Under the pieces are notes generated by a model. The model did not search any database. It was not told where the DNA came from and was given only the letters and a program-made list of their open reading frames with translations. Positions 10,548-19,189 of a DNA stretch of 34,027 nucleotides are shown here, piece by piece. Origin of the DNA: Clostridiales bacterium (GTDB lineage Bacteria; Bacillota; Clostridia; Peptostreptococcales; T1SED10-28); NCBI GenBank assembly GCA_007118655.1, contig SKRE01000154.1:1-34027 (forward strand). Direction: 5' to 3'. Positions within the stretch are counted from its first letter, which is position 1. The number at the start of each line of letters is the position of its first letter. The translations under genes were made by a program, and so were the position numbers.

Positions 10548-10997
10548 TTACAGCCCCTTTTCTATGGCTTTTTCATAAAATATAATGATCCCGATGGTAA
10601 TAATGGTACCGACCACAATAGCCATATCCGCCACGTTCCATACGGGCCAAATTCGAAAGTCTATAAAGTCAATCACAAATCCCAGGTACATACGGTCAAT
10701 TAAATTACCGATGGCCCCGACAAAAATAAGGTTCAAACCGATTTTCAGTATTTTAATTTCCGGTTCCATCTGACGTAAATACCACAGAATAAATATCAAG
10801 GTTACAATGGTTGCCACGATAAAAATCCAACGCTGGTCCTGTAATATTCCAAAGGCGGCTCCCCGATTTTCCACATAAGTTAAATGGAAAACATTTTCTA
10901 TAACAGGAATGCTTCCTACTTCTCTAAGATAGTTGTAAGCCCAATACTTTGTTGCCATATCCATGGCCAGTATGATGATAAACATGCCTATAATCAA
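10548..10997 (-). CDS. lspA: Lipoprotein signal peptidase II
   Basis: ENRGAAFGIL, GNLIDR, FPVWNVADMAI-like motif (IWPVWNVADMAIVVG). Confidence 0.96.
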   Translation of the reverse strand: MIIGMFIIILAMDMATKYWAYNYLREVGSIPVIENVFHLTYVENRGAAFGILQDQRWIFIVATIVTLIFILWYLRQMEPEIKILKIGLNLIFVGAIGNLIDRMYLGFVIDFIDFRIWPVWNVADMAIVVGTIITIGIIIFYEKAIEKGL

Positions 10998-11029
10998 AGC
11001 TAAAACTCCCTTCCTGGGGTCTGAAAATC

Positions 11030-11725
11030 CTATTCTTTTAAAATGTCTTTTACTAACTCCTTAGAACGAAAGGCTGCTTTCGCAACAAAGGTTTTATAGT
11101 TATCATTGGCGGAGCCGTCAGCTTTATCCGACATTGTGCGAATTACCACAAAGGGTATCCGGTTCATATAACAGGCCTGGGCAATACTCGCCCCTTCCAT
11201 TTCCGTACACAAAGCTTCAAACTCTTTTTCCAGACGGTTTTTCATTGTTATGCTGCTGACAAAAGTATCTCCCGACACAATTTTCCCCTTTTTAACTCCC
11301 TCTTTCCCAAATCTCTCAATGCCCTTCGTATAAGCTTTTTGAACCAAAGCAGGCTCTGCGGGAAAAATCGAGGTAACCATTCTCGGAATTTCTCCGAGCT
11401 TATAGCCAAACTCCCGGGCATCTACATCGTATTGCTGCAATTCCGTGGATACCACAATATCCAATATGTTTAAATTCTCCCCAAGGGCTCCGGCTACACC
11501 GGTATTGATGATTTTTTCCACGCTGAATTCACTGATCAGGATTTGCGTACAGATTGCTGCATTTACTTTACCGATACCGCTTTTCACCAGAACGATGGAT
11601 TTGTTTTCTAAAACGCCCTGATAGAAATGAAGTCCTGCAATCTCTTTTTCCAGATGAACTTCCATTTCTTTCTGTAATATTTCTACTTCCTCATCCATAG
11701 CTCCAATTATTCCATATTGAATCAT
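11030..11725 (-). CDS. mtnN: 5'-methylthioadenosine/S-adenosylhomocysteine nucleosidase
   Basis: IGIIGAMDEEVEIL-like N-terminus, KSGIGKVNAA, ALCTEMEGASIAQ. The tracked ORF starts at 11743; ATG at 11725 (MIQYGIIGAMDEE) is the more likely start. Confidence 0.94.
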   Translation of the reverse strand: MIQYGIIGAMDEEVEILQKEMEVHLEKEIAGLHFYQGVLENKSIVLVKSGIGKVNAAICTQILISEFSVEKIINTGVAGALGENLNILDIVVSTELQQYDVDAREFGYKLGEIPRMVTSIFPAEPALVQKAYTKGIERFGKEGVKKGKIVSGDTFVSSITMKNRLEKEFEALCTEMEGASIAQACYMNRIPFVVIRTMSDKADGSANDNYKTFVAKAAFRSKELVKDILKE

Positions 11726-11756
11726 GATAATCAATCCTTTCAATTAATTTATTTCA

Positions 11757-11796
11757 AAAAAAATCTCGCTCTCATCTCCTGTAGCGAGTTTCTTTA
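11757..11796 (-). terminator. Putative terminator after divIVA
   Basis: Minus strand ACTCGCTacaggagatgagAGCGAGATTTTTTTT. Confidence 0.65.
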
Positions 11797-12261
11797 TTAG
11801 TCAATTTCGTCATCTTGATTAAAGTTTACATCAAGAATCGTACTTAACTGAGATTCCAACAAGGTTTTACATCGCACTTTAAAAATATTCATCTGCTTTT
11901 TTGCCTCTTCATGCTGATCTTCTATTTTCGCTGTATCCCGTTTGGCCTTTTCAATCATCAGTTTCGCTTCATTTTCCGCTTTTTGTACGATCAATTGCGC
12001 TTCTTTATTGGCATTTCGTTTAACTTCATCTGCAGTACTCTGTGCCACGACCAAGGTATTTTTTAGGGTTTCTTCAATATTCTGATATTTTTCAGTATCT
12101 TCCTTTGCCCGTTGAACCTCTTCCTTTAGACGACTGTTCTCTTTATATAGAGATTCAAAGTCTGTCAAAATTTCATTTAGGAATTCTTCAACTTCCCGTT
12201 CCTTATAACCCCTTACCCCTTTGCTGAATTCTTTTTTTTCAATATCCAATGGAGTGATCAT
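11797..12261 (-). CDS. divIVA: DivIVA domain cell-division protein
   Basis: MITPLDIEKKEFSKGVRGYKEREVEEFLNEI followed by coiled coil. Confidence 0.95.
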   Translation of the reverse strand: MITPLDIEKKEFSKGVRGYKEREVEEFLNEILTDFESLYKENSRLKEEVQRAKEDTEKYQNIEETLKNTLVVAQSTADEVKRNANKEAQLIVQKAENEAKLMIEKAKRDTAKIEDQHEEAKKQMNIFKVRCKTLLESQLSTILDVNFNQDDEID

Positions 12262-12277
12262 CCTTTGTACCTCCTCA

Positions 12278-13066
12278 TTATAGCAACTTTTCCAACGTTA
12301 TTTTGATTCTTCCGGATTTCGTTTCCGTCCCAAGGGTTCGAAGATTTATTCTTCCAAAGCCCTTTGCAGAAATTTGATCCCCTTCCTGTAACTCCAGTGC
12401 GGTCTTCAGCACTTCCTGAAAATTCACTTTTACATCCCCTTTTTTAATAAGGCTCTGGGCATCCTTTCGGGAGAGCTTGCAAGCCAATCCTAAAACTGCA
12501 TCCAATCTTAGGGAGGACACACTGCCGGATATCTCCTTTACCGCTTCTTCCGGTTTTTCAATGTTTTCAAAATCATCCATTTCCACATCCACAGGAGCAT
12601 TTCCGACTTTTTCCAGTTGAAACAAAAGGTAATCCGCAATTTCCCGATCCACGATCATATGACAGTACGCTTCATGGACGATAATATCTCCGATCTTCTC
12701 CCGTTTTAATCCCAGGTTCATGACACTTCCTAAGTAATCCCGATGACTCAAGGTTTTAAACCGGTTTTTATTGTTGACTTTTATCAGGGCAATAGAAGGC
12801 GTTACCGTCTCCCGGGGTAAATAGTCGTGAAAAATGGTTATCACTTGACGCTCTGCCCCTTGATAACCACCTTCGATTTTATACGTGATCTCTTGAAAAC
12901 TATTTATAATTCCAATTACCTGCTGTTGTTCATAAGGCGTTAGAAATTCTGTCCATAGTATTTCGTGGTTTTTTAATGCCCCTTCCACTTTCCCCAAGGC
13001 TCTTACAACCCGTTCCTTTGCCTCTTGATCCTGTATATGCCGGGTATATTTTTCTTTATCGATCAA
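12278..13066 (-). CDS. ylmH: YlmH-like S4-domain RNA-binding protein
   Basis: HRDYLGSVMNLGLKREKIGDI, C-terminal S4 domain; next to yggT/sepF/divIVA. Confidence 0.93.
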   Translation of the reverse strand: MIDKEKYTRHIQDQEAKERVVRALGKVEGALKNHEILWTEFLTPYEQQQVIGIINSFQEITYKIEGGYQGAERQVITIFHDYLPRETVTPSIALIKVNNKNRFKTLSHRDYLGSVMNLGLKREKIGDIIVHEAYCHMIVDREIADYLLFQLEKVGNAPVDVEMDDFENIEKPEEAVKEISGSVSSLRLDAVLGLACKLSRKDAQSLIKKGDVKVNFQEVLKTALELQEGDQISAKGFGRINLRTLGTETKSGRIKITLEKLL

Positions 13067-13078
13067 AATATCCCTCCA

Positions 13079-13372
13079 TTACAGTACCATAAAGGCTAAA
13101 TTTCTCAGTAGGGGAATGATTAACCAATTGATTAAAAGTATGGCTACAATCGGTGAAAAGTCCAGCATCCCCTGATATTTAAACACGTTGTAAATTAAAT
13201 TCCGAACCGGTCCCAGTATAGGTTCTGTCACACTGTGCAGCAGTGCGGCAATGGGACTTGTGGGGTTGGGATTGACCCAGGACATGATGATTCTTGCCAG
13301 AATCAAAAAATTTATTATTCTTCCCAATTGAAATAGGGCTTGGCTTACGGTGTATGCGTCAAACAATGTCAA
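13079..13372 (-). CDS. yggT: YggT family membrane protein
   Basis: ILARIIMSWVNPNPTSPIAALLHSVTEPILGPVRNLI. Confidence 0.93.
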   Translation of the reverse strand: MTLFDAYTVSQALFQLGRIINFLILARIIMSWVNPNPTSPIAALLHSVTEPILGPVRNLIYNVFKYQGMLDFSPIVAILLINWLIIPLLRNLAFMVL

Positions 13373-13402
13373 ACAACTCCTTAATCTATGTCAGTTAACA
13401 TT

Positions 13403-13837
13403 CTATTTCTGCCAAGGAAAAGGTCCCTTTGATTTAAAATCTTCTCTTGTTCCGGCTCCGGTTAATTCTACATTACTGGGAGCTAAAATGAAAATTGATG
13501 CAGAAATTTTTTGAATGTTACCTTCTAAAGCATAAACCGCCCCTGATAAAAAGTCAAAGAATTTTTTTGCCAGTTCTGTTTCCACCTCTTCTAAATTAAC
13601 CACTACAGGCTTTCGGCTTTTTAGGTTATCCACGATAATAGAGGCTTCTTCGAAATCCTTAGGCTCGAAAATCACAACATTTACCTGTTCATTTTTGTGA
13701 AGGTTGTATACTTTATTTGTTTTTGAAGTTTGCATAGTCTGCTCCTCTACTACTTCGTCTTCATACTCTTCGTTATCCAATTCCTCATCATCCATCCCAA
13801 CAAAGTACTTCATTTTTTCAATAAGTTTTTCAGCCAT
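13403..13837 (-). CDS. sepF: Cell division protein SepF
   Basis: VVIFEPKDFEEASIIVDNLKSRKPVVVNLEE...FDFLSGAVYALEG. Confidence 0.95.
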   Translation of the reverse strand: MAEKLIEKMKYFVGMDDEELDNEEYEDEVVEEQTMQTSKTNKVYNLHKNEQVNVVIFEPKDFEEASIIVDNLKSRKPVVVNLEEVETELAKKFFDFLSGAVYALEGNIQKISASIFILAPSNVELTGAGTREDFKSKGPFPWQK

Positions 13838-13855
13838 TGTTAAAACCTCCTGTTA

Positions 13856-14557
13856 TTATTTTTTTAATTTCGGTCTTTCCCCAAATAATGTCCTTCCCAG
13901 TCGAACCATATTAGAGCCTTCCTCGATTGCTACCTCAAAATCGTTAGTCATTCCCATGGATAAATACTCCATGGTTACATTGTTGTATTCCTCTTTTTTT
14001 AGCTCTTCAAACAAATTTTTCAGTTTTTTGAAACATTCTCTGGTTTTCTCAGGATCTTCGTAGTAAGGAGCCATCGTCATTAGACCCCGAATCTTAAGAT
14101 GTTGAAAACTTTCTATATTTTTCAAGAAGGATGTTGCATCCTCCAAAAAAATACCGTATTTTGCATCTTCCTTAGCAACATTAACCTGTAATAAAGTATC
14201 CACGGAAAGGTCTTCTATTTCTCCCCGTTTTTCAATTTCTTTTGCCAGCCGCATGGAATCCAGAGAGTGAATCAGTTTGGTCTTTCCCACTACGTACTTT
14301 ACTTTATTCCGTTGGAGATGTCCAATCATATGCCAGTGTATCTCTTCTTTCCGGCTTTCCAGCAAATCATATTTTTCAACAAATTCCTGGGCTTTGTTCT
14401 CTCCGATCTCCTTAAGTCCTAAGGATAGGGCTTTTTCGATGGTCTCTGTGCTATGGGTCTTTGTCACCGCAATGACGGTAATCTCTTTGCCGTCGGGATT
14501 GGCCTTTTCAATTCTTTTTTGAGTATCCAGCCAGTTTTTTTTGATTGTCCTATTCAT
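13856..14557 (-). CDS. yggS: YggS family pyridoxal-phosphate-binding protein
   Basis: ITVIAVTKTHSTETIEKAL, IGENKAQEF, WHMIGHLQRNKVK, LSMGMTNDFEVAIEEGSNMVRLGRTLFG. ATG at 14557 preferred over 14587. Confidence 0.94.
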   Translation of the reverse strand: MNRTIKKNWLDTQKRIEKANPDGKEITVIAVTKTHSTETIEKALSLGLKEIGENKAQEFVEKYDLLESRKEEIHWHMIGHLQRNKVKYVVGKTKLIHSLDSMRLAKEIEKRGEIEDLSVDTLLQVNVAKEDAKYGIFLEDATSFLKNIESFQHLKIRGLMTMAPYYEDPEKTRECFKKLKNLFEELKKEEYNNVTMEYLSMGMTNDFEVAIEEGSNMVRLGRTLFGERPKLKK

Positions 14558-15485
14558 TGAGTTCTTCCTTCCCTTTACTGTTTCCATGGTTAATTAAAAT
14601 TTCGTCATATAGTGAAACCGTCTGCTGAAGATCCCCCTCGGAATCCGTGAATCGCTCAGCAGAGAGGATTGCCCGTTGTTCATCGGCTAGAATAATATTT
14701 ACAGGCACTTCCCGGTTGTTCCCGGATTTTCTTTGGGTTACATAAGCCTGTTCCTCTTGATAGTACACTGCATCAATGGGTACGCTTAAACCTTCTACTT
14801 TTCTTTTAATTAAAGTAAAATTTAGTTTTCGATGGTCATAAACACCCTCCAGATATTCTGTGCTCTCAAATAAGATTAAGGAAGGGTTGTTACTCTCTCT
14901 TTCCTGAATCCATACAATCTCTCCTCGAGCCCTATTGCCTTGGACTTCTATCCAGACCCTTTGACCCGGTTGTAATTTATCTGCTCTGTCCGGTGAAACA
15001 ACCCCTGCAGCACCCCAGTGGTAACCGGTAATGAGACGAATCCCGTCCTGGGTATCCATGTCCTCATTAGCCAAGAGCTCTTGTATGGTTTCCAGATAGG
15101 AAGGGGGATTATGCAGCACCTTTTTTAAGTTTAAACTTTTTTCAAAACCATCACGGCTGTCTGTAACAACTCCGGGACTTGGGCTGTTTAAATTATTTGT
15201 GATCCCTTGACCGTGGGCTACCCGCTCTCCTGATTCCACCGTCATTCCCCGGGAGTTATTTGTCAACACTTTTTCCTCCCGAAGGATTATCCCCTCAAAT
15301 GACAGGGTCTCTTCCAAGGTTCCATGGGTGATTGTGTGGAAATGATTGGAGTTTTCTGTTAAAATCGGTGTGGTCCTTGAGACAATGTAGACTAACACAA
15401 TCAACAGAATAAATGCTTTATTGAACTTCTTTTTCCTTCTTTTTTTCCATAGGGAATGGTTTATTATTCCATTTTCTGGTATCAA
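14550..15485 (-). CDS. HlyD-like / membrane-fusion-type protein with N-terminal TM segment
   Basis: Basic N-terminus plus TM (FILLIVLVYIVSR), LEETLSFEGIILREEKVL, SPSPGVVTDSRDGFE, LQPGQRVWIEVQGNRARGEIVWI; beside yggS/sepF. Confidence 0.7.
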   Translation of the reverse strand: MIPENGIINHSLWKKRRKKKFNKAFILLIVLVYIVSRTTPILTENSNHFHTITHGTLEETLSFEGIILREEKVLTNNSRGMTVESGERVAHGQGITNNLNSPSPGVVTDSRDGFEKSLNLKKVLHNPPSYLETIQELLANEDMDTQDGIRLITGYHWGAAGVVSPDRADKLQPGQRVWIEVQGNRARGEIVWIQERESNNPSLILFESTEYLEGVYDHRKLNFTLIKRKVEGLSVPIDAVYYQEEQAYVTQRKSGNNREVPVNIILADEQRAILSAERFTDSEGDLQQTVSLYDEILINHGNSKGKEELNE

Positions 15486-15593
15486 CGAAGGGAACCTCCC
15501 CTCTTCTTAGAATCCTTATTTAACTCTATTCTCCATTGATTTCAAAATTCCTGCCTGTTTTTGAATATTTTTCATAAAATAGCGATTTTTTTT

Positions 15594-15626
15594 CAAAAAA
15601 ACCGTCTTTTTATCATAAAAAGACGG
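15594..15626 (-). terminator. Rho-independent terminator of the 122-aa membrane protein gene
   Basis: CCGTCTTTTTATCATAAAAAGACGG with a T-tract on the minus strand. Confidence 0.85.
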
Positions 15627-15640
15627 GGTTTCGCAGGTAT

Positions 15641-16009
15641 TTAGAAAAATTTCCCATATTTACTAGCAACTTTTAGCTCTTTAATGGCATGAATTTCTAA
15701 ATTCTTAACTCCTTTAGATCCCATCAGCAAAATTGTCTTTTTATCCTTTGCCAAACCTAATACTGTTCCTTTTATGGACTTTGCGCTTTTCAGTTTGACC
15801 TTTATCTCATCCCCCGCCATCAATTCATGGGTTCCAAGTTTAAAATGCTTAATTTCCACTTCTTTAATCTGCTCCGGATCCACATTTTTATAATCCAGAT
15901 AGATCATATTGTTTTTTAAATAAATCTTTTCTTTCAGTACGATAAAAATGTATCCTGTCAGGCTGCCGATCCAGATAATCACGGCAAATCGGAGTACATA
16001 ATTGAACAT
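15641..16009 (-). CDS. Small protein with N-terminal TM segment, function unknown
   Basis: Intact 122-aa ORF, TM YVLRFAVIIWIGSLTGYIFIVL, own terminator; no family recognised. Confidence 0.75.
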   Translation of the reverse strand: MFNYVLRFAVIIWIGSLTGYIFIVLKEKIYLKNNMIYLDYKNVDPEQIKEVEIKHFKLGTHELMAGDEIKVKLKSAKSIKGTVLGLAKDKKTILLMGSKGVKNLEIHAIKELKVASKYGKFF

Positions 16010-16163
16010 AGTAAACTTCCTTTCTATAGTCAGGGCCCGATAGCTTCCTATTTTTCTAAGATACTACCTATTATAACATCTTTAACAATTTTTCAAAGGT
16101 TTTTTCCGAGGATTGGCGGATTTTTAGGGTAAATATATAAAAATCTCAAAAAGGGGTGTTCCC

Positions 16164-17471
16164 ATGAAGAGACGAAAACTGCTGGTTTTATCCATTGATG
16201 CCTTAAACACTAAGGATTTTAACATCATAAAAGAACTCCCGAACTTCTCCGAATTTTTTAAAAAGGGATCTTACGGCAAGACCTTAACAGGGGTTTATCC
16301 CAGTCACACCTATACCGCTCATGCTTCGGTCATCACCGGTGTTTATCCCGACAAACACGGCGTAATTTCCAACTACATCCCTACCCCGGGAGAACTGAAA
16401 CCGGATTGGCACTGGCAGTATGATCATATCCAAAGCCCCAACCTTTTGGATTTGGCCCTTGAAAAAGGATTAACCACCGCAACATTTTTATGGCCGGTCA
16501 CGGCAAAGGGGCCTCAAGATTATAATCTGCCGGAAATCTGGGATCCCCGGGGAGTAAAAAACCAGATATGGTTGTCCATATCCAACGGCACCCCCCTGTT
16601 TTTACTTCGCGTCTATAAAAAGTTCCGCCACCTTCTTCGGGGAACTAATCATCCGGAACTGGACGACTTTACCACCCAATGTGTTTTGGATTTATTATCC
16701 CGAAAAAATGTGGATCTGACCTTTGTTCATTTAACAGATCTTGATACCCATCGTCACTACTACGGAACGATGCATGAGGAAAGCCGGAAAGCGCTGGTTC
16801 GAACAGACCGACGATTGGGTTCGATTTTCTCTCTCCTTTCAGAAAAAGGGGAGTTGGAAAACACCGATATTATCGCCTTTGGGGATCACGGATTTTTAGA
16901 CATTACCCATCGTGTGCACCTCAATCATCTGTTTCTGCAAAAAAAATGGTTGGAATTCAATGAGCAGAACCGGCTGCTCCATTGGAAAGTCTGGGCCAAT
17001 TCCTGCGAAGGCTCCTGCCATATTTACCTTGAGGATCCGAAGGATCATAAATTCGAAACCCAGGTATACAACTACCTCCTGGAGCTTCAAAAGGATCCCG
17101 GTTTTGGCATCGAACAGATCTTTACCCGAAAGGTTTTCGATCAACTGCACACCGGAGGAGAGGCTTCTTTTATTCTAGAGGCCCGAAAGGGTTTTGCCTT
17201 TACCCATGACTGGCAGGGACCCGCCATTGAGCCGATTGAAAAAAATCCGGATAAAAAAACCATGATTGCCTGCCATGGATATTTTCCCCATAAAGGGGAC
17301 TACACTTCCTTAATCCTAGCTAAGGGACCCTCTTTTAAAAATGGAGGGGTGCTTGATTCGGCTCGTATCATCGATATTGCTCCGACCCTGGCAAGAATCC
17401 AGGATTTGAACCTTCCCTCCGCCGACGGACGGGTCTTGGAAGAGATCCTTACCCTCCCTCCAAAACTTTAA
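16164..17471 (+). CDS. Alkaline phosphatase superfamily / type I phosphodiesterase-nucleotide pyrophosphatase
   Basis: LSIDALNTKDF, GVYPSHTYTAHASVITGVYPDKHGV, DLDTHRHYYG, FGDHGFLD, CHGYFPHKGDY. Confidence 0.9.
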   Translation: MKRRKLLVLSIDALNTKDFNIIKELPNFSEFFKKGSYGKTLTGVYPSHTYTAHASVITGVYPDKHGVISNYIPTPGELKPDWHWQYDHIQSPNLLDLALEKGLTTATFLWPVTAKGPQDYNLPEIWDPRGVKNQIWLSISNGTPLFLLRVYKKFRHLLRGTNHPELDDFTTQCVLDLLSRKNVDLTFVHLTDLDTHRHYYGTMHEESRKALVRTDRRLGSIFSLLSEKGELENTDIIAFGDHGFLDITHRVHLNHLFLQKKWLEFNEQNRLLHWKVWANSCEGSCHIYLEDPKDHKFETQVYNYLLELQKDPGFGIEQIFTRKVFDQLHTGGEASFILEARKGFAFTHDWQGPAIEPIEKNPDKKTMIACHGYFPHKGDYTSLILAKGPSFKNGGVLDSARIIDIAPTLARIQDLNLPSADGRVLEEILTLPPKL

Positions 17472-17512
17472 AGGGCCGGTGAATCCGGCACCAATGAATT
17501 CGCAGCCAAAAA

Positions 17513-17551
17513 AACCTAAAGATTCAGTGAAATAATCTTTAGGTTTTTTTA
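17513..17551. terminator. Bidirectional terminator between the convergent phosphodiesterase and hemZ-like genes
   Basis: AAAACCTAAAGATTcagtgaaatAATCTTTAGGTTTTTTT. Confidence 0.9.
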
Positions 17552-17560
17552 GTTTTACGG

Positions 17561-19054
17561 CTAAAAGTCTTTTAAAATTTCCTCTTTTTTTTCCAGGGCT
17601 TCCTCAATACGGTCCATGTAATGCCCCAGACCTTTAATGTTTGGAACCCGTTTTACTTCATCGGTCTTTAAGTTTACAACCTTCGATACGGCTCCCGCTC
17701 CAAATCCCAGAATCGTCTCTTTTTCCGACATGATTTTCATATTGTACAGGGACTGCCCGCCTTTTTTGCTATAGCCCACATTTTCAAAATTCCCCAGCAT
17801 ATTCTTTTGTCGATACATATAATAGGGAATATAGCCATGCTCCTTCGTAAAACCCTCAATTTTGTCCAGCATTTTAAGAACCCCCTCTTCTCCGAGGGTC
17901 AATAGATCCTGGTGCTCTTTTAAATAAGAATTGGTTTTAATCGCAAGGGTATGCACCGTCAAATTTTCCGGCTGCAGTTTTGCAATTTCCTCCAGGGTAT
18001 GGTCCAGGGACTGTTCAGTTTCTCCCGGCAAGCCGATAATCAAATCCATATTCACGGATTCAAACCCCACTTTTCGGATCATCCCGTAGGCTTGATGAAT
18101 CTGTTCAGGGCTGTGTTTTCTGCCGATGGCGATCAAGGTCTCTTCATTCATGGTCTGAGGATTCAAACTGATTCTTCCCACCCCGTGATCTTTTAGACAC
18201 TGCAGTACTTCCATGGAAAAAGTATCCGGTCTTCCCGCCTCTACGGTAATTTCTTTTAGCCGGGAATAGCCTTCAAGATCCTGCAGCGCTGCAAACAAGG
18301 CTTCGAACTGTTCCCGGTTAAGGATGCTCGGTGTGCCTCCTCCCACATACAGAGTGTTGACTTTGATGTTCTTTTGATTAATTATTTTTATTGAAGCTTG
18401 CAGTTCTTGAATAAGCTTGGTTAAATACTGCTGTACTTCCCCTTCCTTACGATAAAGATCATTGGATGGAAAGGAACAGTAATAACAACGGCTGGGACAA
18501 AAGGGAATGCTGACATAAATATTGAGGGCTCTTTGCTCTAAGGGGTAAATTAATGCCCGCTCTTCCTTGGCAATGTCAATTAACAGCCGGGCTTTATCTT
18601 TTTCTAAGAATTTTTCTTCTGTCAGGGTTTGAAAAATCTCGTCGCAGCCCATAGAGGCTTCCAGCATATTCTGCACGATCTTTACCGGTCGGATCCCCGT
18701 AAAAATCCCCCATACCGGCTTTTTTCCCGTCAGCTCCCTCAGCACCATAAATAAGCAGCTTCGCAGAGCTTCTCTTTGGTTTTTGTCGTAGGCCAGGGCC
18801 TTTTCCCGGGGTTGTAACTTCTCATCGGGGATTTTCACCGGCCTTTGATGTTCTGCGGTTTTACCCTGAATCTTTCCTTGGGCAGCGGCCCGGAGAGTAC
18901 CCGTTAGATCCTTTTCCAAACGGGATATCACAAAATCCTTCTCCCGGGATAGCTGAGCCATTTCTTCGTATATTTCCACCTCGGAATCAAAGAGTTTGGT
19001 TAATTCCCTTGTATCGTAAATATTTTTATGTCCTCGTAGGATCACTTGAATCAT
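17561..19054 (-). CDS. hemZ: HemZ-like radical SAM coproporphyrinogen III oxidase-related protein
   Basis: Radical SAM motif CPSRCYYCSFPS, LYVGGGTPSIL, RISLNPQTMNEETL, NMDLIIGLPGE. Confidence 0.88.
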   Translation of the reverse strand: MIQVILRGHKNIYDTRELTKLFDSEVEIYEEMAQLSREKDFVISRLEKDLTGTLRAAAQGKIQGKTAEHQRPVKIPDEKLQPREKALAYDKNQREALRSCLFMVLRELTGKKPVWGIFTGIRPVKIVQNMLEASMGCDEIFQTLTEEKFLEKDKARLLIDIAKEERALIYPLEQRALNIYVSIPFCPSRCYYCSFPSNDLYRKEGEVQQYLTKLIQELQASIKIINQKNIKVNTLYVGGGTPSILNREQFEALFAALQDLEGYSRLKEITVEAGRPDTFSMEVLQCLKDHGVGRISLNPQTMNEETLIAIGRKHSPEQIHQAYGMIRKVGFESVNMDLIIGLPGETEQSLDHTLEEIAKLQPENLTVHTLAIKTNSYLKEHQDLLTLGEEGVLKMLDKIEGFTKEHGYIPYYMYRQKNMLGNFENVGYSKKGGQSLYNMKIMSEKETILGFGAGAVSKVVNLKTDEVKRVPNIKGLGHYMDRIEEALEKKEEILKDF

Positions 19055-19189
19055 TATTAACGCCCCTTTTCAGCAGTTGAGTTGATATTGTGCTATTGGT
19101 ATTGAATGGTATTGAAGTTTACAGTAAATTACTATAGAATCTTTTATAACATACTGTATGATAAAAAACAATAAGGATGTGGAAATCCC

